Shown one piece after another: positions 39,224-47,714 of a stretch of DNA of 64,000 nucleotides (positions are counted from its first letter, which is position 1; every line of letters begins with the position of its first letter). A program made the translations under genes and the position numbers. The notes beneath the pieces are model-generated. The model was given only the letters and a program-made list of their open reading frames with translations. It searched no databases and was not told the DNA's origin. Source of the stretch: Delftia sp. PS-11 (lineage in GTDB: Bacteria; Pseudomonadota; Gammaproteobacteria; Burkholderiales; Burkholderiaceae_C); NCBI RefSeq assembly GCF_029870285.1, contig NZ_JACSYA010000014.1:67037-131036 (forward strand), given 5' to 3'.

Positions 39224-40486
39224 TCAGCCGCCGCGGCGCATCATGTCGAAGAAGTCCACGTTGGTCTTGGTGGCCTTCATGTTCTTGATCATCAGCTCCA
39301 TGGCTTCGATCTCGTCCATGTTGTACATGAACTGGCGCAGGATGCGGGTCTTTTGCAGGATCTCGGGCGCCAGCAGCAGCTCTTCGCGGCGGGTGCCGCT
39401 CTTGTTGAGTTCGATGGCGGGGAAGACGCGCTTTTCGTAGAGGCGGCGGTTCAGGTGCAGTTCGCTGTTGCCCGTGCCCTTGAATTCTTCAAAGATCACT
39501 TCGTCCATGCGGCTGCCGGTGTCGACCAGTGCCGTGGCGATGATGGTCAGCGAGCCGCCTTCCTCGACATTGCGCGCCGCGCCGAAGAAGCGCTTGGGGC
39601 GCTGCAGCGCGTTGGAGTCCACGCCGCCCGACAGCACCTTGCCCGACGAGGGCACGACGTTGTTATAGGCACGGGCCAGGCGGGTGATCGAGTCCAGCAG
39701 GATGACCACATCCTTCTTGAGCTCGACCAGGCGCTTGGCGCGCTCGATCACCATCTCTGCCACGTGCACATGGCGCGTGGCGGGTTCGTCGAAGGTGGAG
39801 GCAATGATTTCGCCGCGCACGGAGCGCTGCATCTCGGTCACTTCCTCGGGGCGCTCGTCCACGAGCAGCACCATCAGGTGCACATCGGGGTGGTTGGCCG
39901 TGATGGCATGGGCGATGCTTTGCATCATCATGGTCTTGCCGCTCTTGGGCGGGGCCACGATCAGTGCGCGCTGGCCGCGTCCGATGGGGGCGATGATGTC
40001 GATGATGCGGCCGGTGATGTTCTCCTCGCCCTTGATGTCGCGTTCCAGGCGCAGCTGCTGGGAGGGGAACAGCGGGGTCAGATTCTCGAACAGCACCTTG
40101 TGCTTGTTCTGCTCGGGCGGGCCGCCGTTGACCTTGTCGAGCTTGGTCAGTGCAAAGTAGCGCTCGCCATCCTTGGGGGTCCGCACTTCGCCTTCGATCA
40201 TGTCGCCGGTGTGCAGATTGAAGCGGCGCACCTGGCTGGGAGAGATGTAGATGTCGTCGGTGCTGGCCGTATAGCTGGTGTCCGGGCTGCGAAGGAAGCC
40301 GAATCCGTCCGGCAGAATTTCCAGCACGCCATCGGCGAACACTTGTTCGCCGGCCTTGGCGCGCTTTTTGATGATGGCGAACATCAGCTCTTGCTTGCGC
40401 ATGCGGCCGACGTTTTCGATCTCAAGCGCTTCGGCCTGCTTCAGGACTTCAGACACGTGCAGTGCCTTGAGTTCATTAAGGTGCAT
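39224..40486 (-). CDS. rho: Transcription termination factor Rho
   Basis: 420 residues. A hexameric RNA-dependent ATPase that ends transcription of untranslated RNA. The N-terminal Rho domain is [20 protein letters not shown], and the cold-shock RNA-binding part is [20 protein letters not shown]. The P-loop is [20 protein letters not shown], Walker B is [17 protein letters not shown], and the R-loop/secondary RNA site is [10 protein letters not shown]. It is complete and of standard length. Confidence 0.98.
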   Translation of the reverse strand: MHLNELKALHVSEVLKQAEALEIENVGRMRKQELMFAIIKKRAKAGEQVFADGVLEILPDGFGFLRSPDTSYTASTDDIYISPSQVRRFNLHTGDMIEGEVRTPKDGERYFALTKLDKVNGGPPEQNKHKVLFENLTPLFPSQQLRLERDIKGEENITGRIIDIIAPIGRGQRALIVAPPKSGKTMMMQSIAHAITANHPDVHLMVLLVDERPEEVTEMQRSVRGEIIASTFDEPATRHVHVAEMVIERAKRLVELKKDVVILLDSITRLARAYNNVVPSSGKVLSGGVDSNALQRPKRFFGAARNVEEGGSLTIIATALVDTGSRMDEVIFEEFKGTGNSELHLNRRLYEKRVFPAIELNKSGTRREELLLAPEILQKTRILRQFMYNMDEIEAMELMIKNMKATKTNVDFFDMMRRGG

Positions 40487-40628
40487 GGAGTGACTCCAGA
40501 GCGGAGTGGAAAGAAACCAGGGGGAGGCGTTGGGCCAAGCGAAACACTGCAGAAGTGGGCTGGCTTGCCTGAGGGTCTCAGCGCGGCCTTTGATGCAGAA
40601 GACCGGTGATCGAAAGCATTATGACAGG

Positions 40629-40665
40629 AAAAAACCGCAGCCTACAAGGAATTTCGGGCTGCGGT
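40629..40665 (-). terminator. Intrinsic terminator of trxA
   Basis: On the minus strand ACCGCAGCC (40642-40634) pairs with GGCTGCGGT in the opposite arm (40657-40665), followed by TTTTT (40633-40629). It lies 53 bases after the trxA stop and before rho, so rho has its own promoter in the 231-base gap. Confidence 0.75.
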
Positions 40666-40717
40666 CCGGCATTCTGGCCGCGCCACTGATGCATGTCAGC
40701 GGACGCGGCATGGTGGC

Positions 40718-41050
40718 TCAGGCCAGGTGCTGGTCCAGGAACGCAGACAATTGGGCCTTGTTGAGCGCGCCCACCTTGGTGGCGGCGAGCTGGCCGTCCT
40801 TGAACAGCATCAGCGTGGGAATGCCGCGGATGCCGAACTTGGCGGGAATTTCGCGGTTTTCGTCCACGTTCATCTTGGCGATGGACAGCTTGTCCTTATA
40901 AGCCTGTGCGGCCTCGTCCAGGATGGGAGCAATCATCTTGCAGGGGCCGCACCATTCGGCCCAGTAATCGACCAGCACCGTGGTGCCGGGCTGCAAGACG
41001 TCGGATTCGAAGCTCGCGTCGGAGATATGCTTGATCAGTTCGCTAGCCAT
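40718..41050 (-). CDS. trxA: Thioredoxin 1
   Basis: 110 residues from ATG 41050, with AAGGA upstream. The active site is [13 protein letters not shown], and the cis-proline loop is [11 protein letters not shown]. It is a cytoplasmic disulfide reductant. The trxA-rho order is common in proteobacteria. The 296-base gap to the divergent flavoprotein gene holds no further gene that I can see. Confidence 0.97.
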   Translation of the reverse strand: MASELIKHISDASFESDVLQPGTTVLVDYWAEWCGPCKMIAPILDEAAQAYKDKLSIAKMNVDENREIPAKFGIRGIPTLMLFKDGQLAATKVGALNKAQLSAFLDQHLA

Positions 41051-41346
41051 GGGTGTAGTCCTTGAGTTTTTGAAATAAGGAAGGCGCAGGCAAATCCGCA
41101 CCGCGAATTGATTGTGACAGAAACCGATCCCCAGCCGGGTGGTATGGGCGGTAGCCTGATGCTATGACCGCCATAGCCGGATGCGCAAAAGCCGGGCAGT
41201 GGCGGCAGGCTAATCCTGCGCTGTAGTGGCCTCGGTCCGGCAGGTCTTTGATGCGCGTGCGCGCGCTGCCGCCAAGGTCACGGTATTCTGCGGCCCCGCG
41301 CCGGGGGCAGTGCCTGCTTGCGGCGCAAGCTATAGGTGAGCATGCA

Positions 41347-42645
41347 ATGGAAACTGATGTGATGGACTCTTTCGAATCGGGCGCAATGTGCTGCGATGTG
41401 GCGGTCATAGGCGCCGGGCCTGCGGGGCTGATGGCCGCCGAGCGCCTGGCGGGCGCCGGTCTGGGCGTGCGCCTGTTCGAGGCCAAGCCATCGGTGGGGC
41501 GCAAGTTCCTGATGGCAGGCAAGGGCGGGCTGAACCTGACCCATTCCGAGGCCATGCCAGCCTTTGCTTCCCGCTTTGGCGGGCGTGCTGCTTCCGTGTC
41601 GCGCTGGCTGGAGTCCTTCGGTCCGGATCAGTTGCGTGACTGGGCCCGCGCACTGGGCGTGGAAACTTTTGTGGGCAGCTCCGGCCGCGTGTTCCCGGTG
41701 GACATGAAGGCCGCGCCGCTGCTGCGTGCCTGGCTGGTGCGTCTGCGCGCCCAGGGCGTGACCATGCACATGCGCCACCGCTGGCTGGGTTGGGATGCCA
41801 GCCAGGATGGCCTGCTGCGCTTCGATACGCCCGCCGGGCCGCTGGCCGTGCGTGCCCGCGCCGTGGTGCTGGCCCTGGGGGGAGGCAGCTGGGCGCGCCT
41901 GGGTTCGGATGGCGCCTGGACGCAGGCATTGGCGGCGCGCGGCGTGGAGATCGCCCCGCTGCAGCCTGCCAATTGCGGTTTCGATGTGGGCGTGGGCCTG
42001 CCTGCGCGCGGCTGGAGCGCGCATTTTGCAGAGCGCTTCGCGGGCCAGCCCTTCAAGTCGGTGGCGCTTTCCTTCGATGATGGCCATTGCGCGCCTTTTT
42101 CGCGCAAGGGCGAGTTCGTGGCCACGGCCACGGGTATCGAGGGCAGTCTGGTCTACGCGGTATCGGCGGCGCTGCGCGAGGCCATCGCACGGGACGGGCA
42201 GGCCACGCTGATGCTGGACCTGCTGCCCCAGCTATCGCCCGAGCGCGTGCTGGCCGAGGTGCGCCATCCGCGCGGCTCACGCAGCCTCTCCAGCCACCTG
42301 AAGGGCCGGCTGGGCCTCGACGGCATCAAGGCGGCCGTGCTCTACGAGATCCTGGGCAAGGAGGGTATGGCCGATGCCGAGCGGTTGGCCCGTGCCATCA
42401 AGGCGCTGCCTGTCACCGTGGTTGCGACCCGGCCCATCGATGAAGCCATCAGCACGGCAGGCGGGGTCCGGCTGGAGGCACTCGATGAGCATGGCATGTG
42501 CCTGGTCGCTCCTGGCGTTTTTTGCGCAGGCGAGATGCTGGACTGGGAAGCGCCGACCGGCGGCTATCTGCTGACGGCCTGCATGGCCAGCGGTGTGCAT
42601 GCGGCGCAGGGCGTGGCCCGCTATCTGAAAGGCGGCGTGCACTGA
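41347..42645 (+). CDS. FAD-dependent flavoprotein of the HI0933/BaiN-like family (TIGR03862 type)
   Basis: 432 residues from ATG 41347 (ATG 41362 is an alternative). The N-terminal dinucleotide site is VAVIGAGPAGLMAAERLAG, followed by VGRKFLMAGKGGLNLTHSE, diagnostic of this family. A central insert domain and the closing ATPGG-like motif CAGEMLDWEAPTGGYLL complete the fold. Members are proposed NAD(P)/FAD oxidoreductases, but the physiological substrate is not established. It stands alone in its orientation before ffs. Confidence 0.82.
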   Translation: METDVMDSFESGAMCCDVAVIGAGPAGLMAAERLAGAGLGVRLFEAKPSVGRKFLMAGKGGLNLTHSEAMPAFASRFGGRAASVSRWLESFGPDQLRDWARALGVETFVGSSGRVFPVDMKAAPLLRAWLVRLRAQGVTMHMRHRWLGWDASQDGLLRFDTPAGPLAVRARAVVLALGGGSWARLGSDGAWTQALAARGVEIAPLQPANCGFDVGVGLPARGWSAHFAERFAGQPFKSVALSFDDGHCAPFSRKGEFVATATGIEGSLVYAVSAALREAIARDGQATLMLDLLPQLSPERVLAEVRHPRGSRSLSSHLKGRLGLDGIKAAVLYEILGKEGMADAERLARAIKALPVTVVATRPIDEAISTAGGVRLEALDEHGMCLVAPGVFCAGEMLDWEAPTGGYLLTACMASGVHAAQGVARYLKGGVH

Positions 42646-42649
42646 ACGG

Positions 42650-42675
42650 CGCAGGCGTCCTGCGGGACGCCTGCG
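42650..42675. terminator. Perfect hairpin after the flavoprotein gene
   Basis: An 11-bp perfect stem (42650-42660 with 42665-42675) with loop TGCG begins five bases after the stop codon. There is no T tract. It may end the flavoprotein transcript or protect its 3' end. Confidence 0.45.
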
Positions 42676-42774
42676 TGACCGGGCGCATACCGACTGCGGA
42701 TGCTTGAGCCGCTACGCAACAGCGTAAAAGGGGAGTTTGAGGTGCAGCTGCCTGGCGCGCAGGGCTGTCTTGAA

Positions 42775-42875
42775 GACGGGTGACGAGCCTTACCCTCGGC
42801 ACTGGTTTCACGGTTAGGGCTGCTTGGTTCCCCACCTGACCCGGTTGGCCGCTTCCCCATGCGAGGAGGCCCGTC
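42775..42875 (-). ncRNA. ffs: Signal recognition particle 4.5S RNA
   Basis: Read on the minus strand, about 101 bases. The ends pair (GACGGG with CCCGTC). The universal domain IV is present as GGGTCAGGTGGGGAACCAAG followed by CAGCCC, with the GGAA tetraloop at 42831-42828 and the asymmetric AAGCAG strand that binds Ffh. The 5' end matches a TATAAT seven bases upstream. This RNA is the core of the bacterial SRP that targets membrane proteins. It lies between the flavoprotein gene and dnaX on the opposite strand to both. Confidence 0.9.
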
Positions 42876-42882
42876 ACTGCTT

Positions 42883-42888
42883 ATTATA
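42883..42888 (-). promoter_or_regulatory. -10 box of ffs
   Basis: A perfect TATAAT on the minus strand, whose expected start point (near 42876) coincides with the paired 5' end of the SRP RNA. The -35 position (42906-42911) falls inside a long GC hairpin arm and has no consensus. Confidence 0.7.
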
Positions 42889-42895
42889 GGGGCAA

Positions 42896-42931
42896 ACAGG
42901 CCCTGCCCCGGCCGCCCGGGGCAGGGCCTGT
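42896..42931. repeat. Long perfect inverted repeat between ffs and dnaX
   Basis: Sixteen base pairs (42896-42911 with 42916-42931) around a CCGC loop. It overlaps the presumed -35 zone of ffs and lies in the probable leader of dnaX, 48 bases before its start codon. Confidence 0.8.
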
Positions 42932-42978
42932 GCAGGGCCGAGCCAGGGCGGGGCGCGCAGGCCCCGTAGAATCGCAGC

Positions 42979-44997
42979 ATGTCTTATCTTGTGCTGGCCC
43001 GCAAATACCGTCCCCGCAATTTCTCCGAAATGGTGGGGCAGGAGCATGTCGTTCAGGCGCTCACCAATGCGCTGACGCAGCAGCGCCTGCACCATGCCTA
43101 TCTGTTCACCGGCACACGCGGTGTGGGCAAGACCACGGTGTCGCGCATTCTTGCCAAGTCCCTCAATTGCCAGGGCGCAGATGGGCTGGGTGGCATCACG
43201 GCCACGCCTTGCGGCGTCTGCGCCGCATGCACCGAAATCGACAGCGGCCGTTTTCCCGACTACACCGAGCTGGATGCTGCCTCCAACCGGGGGGTGGACG
43301 AGGTGCAGGGCCTGCTGGAGCAGGCGGTCTACAAGCCGGTGCAGGGGCGCTTCAAGGTCTTCATGATCGATGAAGTCCACATGCTGACGAACACGGCGTT
43401 CAATGCCATGCTCAAGACGCTGGAGGAGCCGCCCGAGTACCTGAAGTTCGTTCTGGCGACCACCGACCCGCAGAAGGTGCCGGTGACGGTGCTCAGCCGC
43501 TGCCTGCAGTTCAATCTGCGCCCCATGGCGCCGGAAACCGTACTGGAGCACCTGGGCCAGGTGCTGTCGCACGAGGGTGTGGCCTCCGAGCCCCAGGCAC
43601 TGCGGCTGCTGTCGCGCGCAGCGCGCGGTTCCATGCGCGATGCGCTGTCGCTGACCGACCAGGCGATTGCCTTTGGCAGCGGCCAGCTGCGCGAGGATAT
43701 GGTCCGCCAGATGCTGGGCAGCGTGGACCGCAGCCATGTATTCGCCCTCATTGATGCCCTGGCCCGTGGCGATGGCCGGGTGGTGGTGGAGACCTCGGAA
43801 ACCCTGCGGCGCAACGGCCTGTCTGCGGCCTCGACGCTGGAGGAGATGTGCGCGGTGCTGCAGCGCATGGCCGTCGTGCAGGCCGTGCCGCAGATGGCAG
43901 CCGATGCCAGCGACCCCGATGCGTCCGAAATCGCCCGGCTGTCGGCCCTGATGCCGCGTGACGAAACCCAGCTGCTCTACAGCATCTGCCTGCATGGCCG
44001 TGGCGAACTGGGGCTGGCGCCCGACGAGTACGCTGCATTGACCATGGCTTTGCTGCGGTTGCTGGCCTTCAAGCCCGAGTCCATGGCCAGTGCCACGGAT
44101 ACGGCGGAAAAAAAAACTCCAGCGCTGACGGCCCCTCCGGCAGCGCGCATTGAGCCTGCCCCCGTTCCTGCTGCGCCTGAGCCTGCACCGGCTCCCGCTC
44201 CTTCGGTGCCCGCGCCCGTGCCGGTACCCGCGCCCGCGCCTGCAGCCCCTGCGCCCGGCCACCCTGAGCCTCAGCTGGCAGCGCCTGAGCCGGCCGCGCC
44301 CGTCCACGCCGTGCAGGATGCAGTCTGCGAATCCGTGCAGGGGCAGGACAGCATGCAGGCCGCTGCCGATGAGGCCGGTGCGACAGACATGCCGGACATG
44401 CCTGATGAGGGGGCCTGGGCCGGCATGCCCGAGGAAGCCTGGGCCGACGACGGGCGCTGGGCGGACTCGGATGCCATGCCCGACCCGATGGCGGGGGAGC
44501 CTGCAGCGCTTGCGCCGCAGTTCCCGGTGCAAGACGGGCAGCCTCAGGAGCCCCGGCATGTGCCTGCACCGGCGCCTGCGGCGCCCACCGTGGAGCGCAC
44601 GCCCGAGGGTGATATCTGGCATGGCGTGGTTCAGCAGCTGGTGCAGTCCGAGGCCGTGGCGGCCCTGGCGCGGCAGTTGGCGCTGCAGTCGCAACTGGTG
44701 GCCCGCGATGGCGATACCTGGACGCTGCGCGTGGAAAGCAGCTCGCTGAGCCAGCCCGCCACGCGCGAGCGGCTGCGTGCTGCGCTGGAGGCGGCCGGCC
44801 ATGCCAGGCAGCTGCAGGTGGAGCAGGGGCCCGTGGTGGACAGTCCGGCCCGGCGCAATGCGGTGGCCAGCCACCAGCGCCAGTGCATTGCCGAGGACAT
44901 CGTGATGCAGCACCCCCTGGTGCAGACGCTGATGCGCAGCCATGGCGCGAAAATCGTTGCCGGCAGCATCAAGCCCTTATCGATCCAGCCTGAGTAA
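42979..44997 (+). CDS. dnaX: DNA polymerase III subunits tau/gamma
   Basis: 672 residues. Domains I-II form the AAA+ clamp-loader ATPase with Walker [13 protein letters not shown], a zinc cluster ([13 protein letters not shown]) and [20 protein letters not shown]. Domain III ends near residue ~370. A Pro/Ala-rich linker (about 383-440) and an acidic stretch lead to the C-terminal tau domains that bind DnaB and the polymerase core. An A9 run at 44108-44116, at the domain III boundary, is a likely site for making the short gamma form. It heads the dnaX-ybaB-recR cluster. Confidence 0.96.
   Translation: MSYLVLARKYRPRNFSEMVGQEHVVQALTNALTQQRLHHAYLFTGTRGVGKTTVSRILAKSLNCQGADGLGGITATPCGVCAACTEIDSGRFPDYTELDAASNRGVDEVQGLLEQAVYKPVQGRFKVFMIDEVHMLTNTAFNAMLKTLEEPPEYLKFVLATTDPQKVPVTVLSRCLQFNLRPMAPETVLEHLGQVLSHEGVASEPQALRLLSRAARGSMRDALSLTDQAIAFGSGQLREDMVRQMLGSVDRSHVFALIDALARGDGRVVVETSETLRRNGLSAASTLEEMCAVLQRMAVVQAVPQMAADASDPDASEIARLSALMPRDETQLLYSICLHGRGELGLAPDEYAALTMALLRLLAFKPESMASATDTAEKKTPALTAPPAARIEPAPVPAAPEPAPAPAPSVPAPVPVPAPAPAAPAPGHPEPQLAAPEPAAPVHAVQDAVCESVQGQDSMQAAADEAGATDMPDMPDEGAWAGMPEEAWADDGRWADSDAMPDPMAGEPAALAPQFPVQDGQPQEPRHVPAPAPAAPTVERTPEGDIWHGVVQQLVQSEAVAALARQLALQSQLVARDGDTWTLRVESSSLSQPATRERLRAALEAAGHARQLQVEQGPVVDSPARRNAVASHQRQCIAEDIVMQHPLVQTLMRSHGAKIVAGSIKPLSIQPE
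44108..44153 (+). promoter_or_regulatory. Programmed -1 frameshift or slippage element within dnaX
   Basis: Nine adenines contain the in-frame heptamer A-AAA-AAA. After a 5-base spacer, GCGCTG (44122-44127) pairs with CAGCGC (44141-44146), with three further inner pairs. A -1 shift meets TGA at 44151-44153 after twelve new codons, and a +1 shift stops even sooner. The product would be a gamma-like protein of about 390 residues. Confidence 0.7.
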
Positions 44998-45034
44998 GGC
45001 GTTTGTTTTTTACCCTACAGAAAAAGGAATTCAC

Positions 45035-45367
45035 ATGTTCAACAAAGGACAGCTCGCCGGCCTGATGAAGCAGGCGCAGGCCATGCAGGACAATCTCAAG
45101 AAGGCCCAGGAGGAACTGGGCCATATCGAGGTTGAGGGCGAGTCGGGCGCAGGCCTCGTGAAGGTGGTCATGACCTGCAAGCACGATGTCAAGCGCATCA
45201 CCATCGATCCCAGCCTGCTGGCCGAAGACAAGGACATGCTGGAAGACCTGGTGGCGGCGGCCTTCAATGCCGCTGTGCGCAAGGCCGAGGAAACCTCCAA
45301 CGAGAAGATGGGCAAGCTCACGGCAGGCATGCCAGGCCTGCCCGGTGGCCTGAAGTTCCCCTTCTGA
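45035..45367 (+). CDS. ybaB: YbaB/EbfC family nucleoid-associated protein
   Basis: 110 residues from ATG 45035, with AAAAAGG upstream. The fold is a helix, three strands and a helix: [39 protein letters not shown], then [16 protein letters not shown]. It binds DNA as a dimer and is nearly always between dnaX and recR. A Gly/Pro-rich tail ([13 protein letters not shown]) is typical. Confidence 0.95.
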   Translation: MFNKGQLAGLMKQAQAMQDNLKKAQEELGHIEVEGESGAGLVKVVMTCKHDVKRITIDPSLLAEDKDMLEDLVAAAFNAAVRKAEETSNEKMGKLTAGMPGLPGGLKFPF

Positions 45368-45429
45368 GGCGCCTTTCTGGCGGCGGCGCCGTTTTCCCGC
45401 ATGCCTGCGGGTTGTTGCGGCGCCCTCCG

Positions 45430-45459
45430 GCGATCTGCCCAGGCAGGTCGCTTTTTTTT
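45430..45459 (+). terminator. Intrinsic terminator between ybaB and recR
   Basis: A ten-pair stem (45430-45439 with 45442-45451, one G-T) is followed by T8 (45452-45459), ending 28 bases before the recR start. It would terminate most dnaX-ybaB transcripts, so recR needs read-through or its own promoter. Confidence 0.8.
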
Positions 45460-45487
45460 CGAAAATCTTCATGCAAAGGAAGCCGCC

Positions 45488-46078
45488 ATGTCGGACGTGC
45501 AATCGCTCGATGCCCTGATCGAGGCCCTGCGCAGGCTGCCAGGCGTGGGCATCAAGTCGGCGCAGCGCATGGCTTTTCATCTGCTGCAGCGTGACCAGGA
45601 CGGTGCGCGGCAACTGGCCCGGGCCCTGGCCGCCGCAGTGGATTCGGTCCGCCACTGCGAGCGCTGCCACACTTTTACCGAGGGCCGCATCTGCTCCATC
45701 TGCCAGGATGAAGGGCGCGATGCGGCGCGGCTGTGCGTCGTGGAGGCGCCTGCCGACATGGCCGCCATGGAGCGCACGGGCGCCTACCAGGGCTACTACT
45801 ATGTGCTGATGGGGCGGCTGTCGCCGCTCGACGGCGTCGGACCGCGCGATCTGGGCCTGTCCAGTCTGCTGCAGCGTGCCTGCGATGGCCGGGTCCAGGA
45901 GGTGATCCTGGCCACCAGCTTCACGGCCGAGGGGGAGGCGACCGCCCATGCGATCAGCGAGGCGCTCAAGGCCCGTGGCGTGCATGTGACGCGGCTGGCG
46001 CGCGGCGTGCCCATCGGCAGCGAGCTCGAATATGTGGACCTGGGCACGATTGCCCATGCGCTGGTGGACCGGCGCTGA
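45488..46078 (+). CDS. recR: Recombination mediator RecR
   Basis: 196 residues from ATG 45488. With RecF/RecO it loads RecA at gaps. An N-terminal helix-hairpin-helix ([20 protein letters not shown]), a C4 zinc finger ([16 protein letters not shown]), the Toprim segment [19 protein letters not shown] and a C-terminal Walker-like end are all present. Confidence 0.97.
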   Translation: MSDVQSLDALIEALRRLPGVGIKSAQRMAFHLLQRDQDGARQLARALAAAVDSVRHCERCHTFTEGRICSICQDEGRDAARLCVVEAPADMAAMERTGAYQGYYYVLMGRLSPLDGVGPRDLGLSSLLQRACDGRVQEVILATSFTAEGEATAHAISEALKARGVHVTRLARGVPIGSELEYVDLGTIAHALVDRR

Positions 46079-46112
46079 TTCACTGCATTGCGATACCGAA
46101 AGGAGTCTGTGC

Positions 46113-46544
46113 ATGCCTTCTGCCGTGATCTTGCCGCAAGGCGGCTTCTCCGTTGCGCACTGGTGCCTGCTGGTGGCCGTGCTGCTGCCGCTGGTCTGCG
46201 CCTATATCGCCAAGGCCTCCGGCCTGCGGCGGGGGCTCGGGCCGGGCGGCTTTGACAACCATGACCCGCGCGCCTGGCTGGCGCGCCAAAGCGGCTACCA
46301 GGCGCGCGCCAATGCCGCGCAGGCCAATAGCTTCGAGGCCCTGCCGTTTTTCATCGGCGCGCTCGTGGTGGCCTGGCAGCTGGATGCGCCTGCGGCATGG
46401 GTCAATGGGCTGGCCGTTGCCTTCGTGCTGCTGCGCGTGGCCTATATCGCCTGCTATGTGCTGGACCGTGCCAGCCTGCGCAGCGCGGCATGGGTGCTGG
46501 GCTGGTGCGTCAACCTGCTGCTGTTCTTCGCCGGATATCGCTGA
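46113..46544 (+). CDS. MAPEG family membrane protein
   Basis: 143 residues from ATG 46113, with GAAAGGAG upstream. Four hydrophobic helices and the loop NAAQANSFEALPFFIGALVV are typical of the MAPEG family (membrane-associated proteins in eicosanoid and glutathione metabolism). Bacterial members may have glutathione transferase or peroxidase activity, but nothing here fixes a substrate. It is 34 bases after recR. Confidence 0.85.
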   Translation: MPSAVILPQGGFSVAHWCLLVAVLLPLVCAYIAKASGLRRGLGPGGFDNHDPRAWLARQSGYQARANAAQANSFEALPFFIGALVVAWQLDAPAAWVNGLAVAFVLLRVAYIACYVLDRASLRSAAWVLGWCVNLLLFFAGYR

Positions 46545-46649
46545 ACAGCCTGCCGGCGATGTCCGGGAGACTGCGGCGCTGCACATACGGACAAGCACCT
46601 ATGCGGCTTGTGGGTTGTCTGCTGGATGATATTGCTGCACTGCAGCAAA

Positions 46650-47693
46650 ATGTTCGCCATGCCTTCCGCCTTGTTCAATCGCCGTGCCGCCCTGGGTCTG
46701 CTGGGGCTGGCGCCCCTGGGGGGGCTGTCCATTGGCGGCCCTTATGCCGGGTCGGTGCGCATTGCCGTGGGCGGGCTGGGGCTGCTGTACTACCTGCCCC
46801 TGGTCATTGCGCAGCAGTTGCGCTTTTTCGAGGCCGAAGGCCTGTCTGTTCAGCTGGATGACTATCCTGGCGGGCAGCAGTCGCTGCAGGCGCTGCAATC
46901 AGGGGCTGCGGATATCTGCGCCGGCGCCTATGAGCACACCCTGCTGGCGCAGCAGCAGGGTAGCGCGCTGTGTGCCTTTGTCGTGCAGGGCCGGGCGCCG
47001 CAGATTGCGCTGGGCGTTTCCACGCGCTGGATGCCGCGCTACCGCAGCCTGTCCGATCTGCAGGGCCGGCGTGTCGGCGTCTCGTCGCCGGGGGCTTGCA
47101 CCGCGCGGGCTGTGCAACTGATGCTGCTGGCCGAAGGGCTTCCTGCCGATTCGGTGCAGCTGGTTGGCGTGGGCTCTGGCGCCGGTGCCATGGAGGCATT
47201 GCGCACGGGCCGGTTGCAGGCACTGTGCCATGCTGATCCGCTGATGAGCGTGCTGGATGACAAGGGCGCCCTGCGCATCGTGCGTGACTTGCGCGACCTG
47301 CGCAGCAGCGCCCTGCTGTATGGCGGCTCCATGCCTTCGGGCACGCTGTATGCGCCCATGGAATTCCTGCGCAGGCATTCTGCCAAGGCCCAGGCCGTCA
47401 GCCATGCGATGGTGCGCGCCCTCAAATGGCTGCACACGGCGTCCCCCATGGATGTGCTCCAGGCCGTGCCTGCTCCCTATCTGCTGGGATCGCGGCGCGT
47501 CTATCTGTCGGCCTTCGAGCACATGCGCACCACGATCTCGCCCGACGCCATGATGCCCGACGATGGTCCGGCAACGGCCTTGCGCGCGCTGTCGCGTCTG
47601 CAGCCTGGGCTGGCTGCGCGCGGTGCAGTGAATCTGGCGCGCACCTATACCAACGAGTTTGCCCGCCAGTCCAAGCAGCGCTTTCACGCCTGA
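46650..47693 (+). CDS. Orphan periplasmic substrate-binding protein (NMT1/SsuA-like)
   Basis: 347 residues from ATG 46650; ATG 46659 is nearly equal and neither has a strong ribosome site. The N-terminus (FNRRAALGLLGLAPLGGLS) carries a double arginine and a hydrophobic core, so Tat or Sec export is likely. The fold is that of nitrate/sulfonate/thiamine-precursor binding proteins (GLLYYLPLVIAQQLRFFEAE, ALQSGAADICAGAYEH, GSGAGAMEALRTGRLQAL). No permease or ATPase gene is adjacent. The ligand is unknown. Confidence 0.75.
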   Translation: MFAMPSALFNRRAALGLLGLAPLGGLSIGGPYAGSVRIAVGGLGLLYYLPLVIAQQLRFFEAEGLSVQLDDYPGGQQSLQALQSGAADICAGAYEHTLLAQQQGSALCAFVVQGRAPQIALGVSTRWMPRYRSLSDLQGRRVGVSSPGACTARAVQLMLLAEGLPADSVQLVGVGSGAGAMEALRTGRLQALCHADPLMSVLDDKGALRIVRDLRDLRSSALLYGGSMPSGTLYAPMEFLRRHSAKAQAVSHAMVRALKWLHTASPMDVLQAVPAPYLLGSRRVYLSAFEHMRTTISPDAMMPDDGPATALRALSRLQPGLAARGAVNLARTYTNEFARQSKQRFHA

Positions 47694-47714
47694 GGCCTGC
47701 GCCCCGGGCGTTGC

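Noticed and set aside
42874..44943. Minus-strand frame spanning dnaX
   Set aside because: Antisense shadow with His/Arg/Gly-rich sequence. The opposite strand encodes a complete DnaX.
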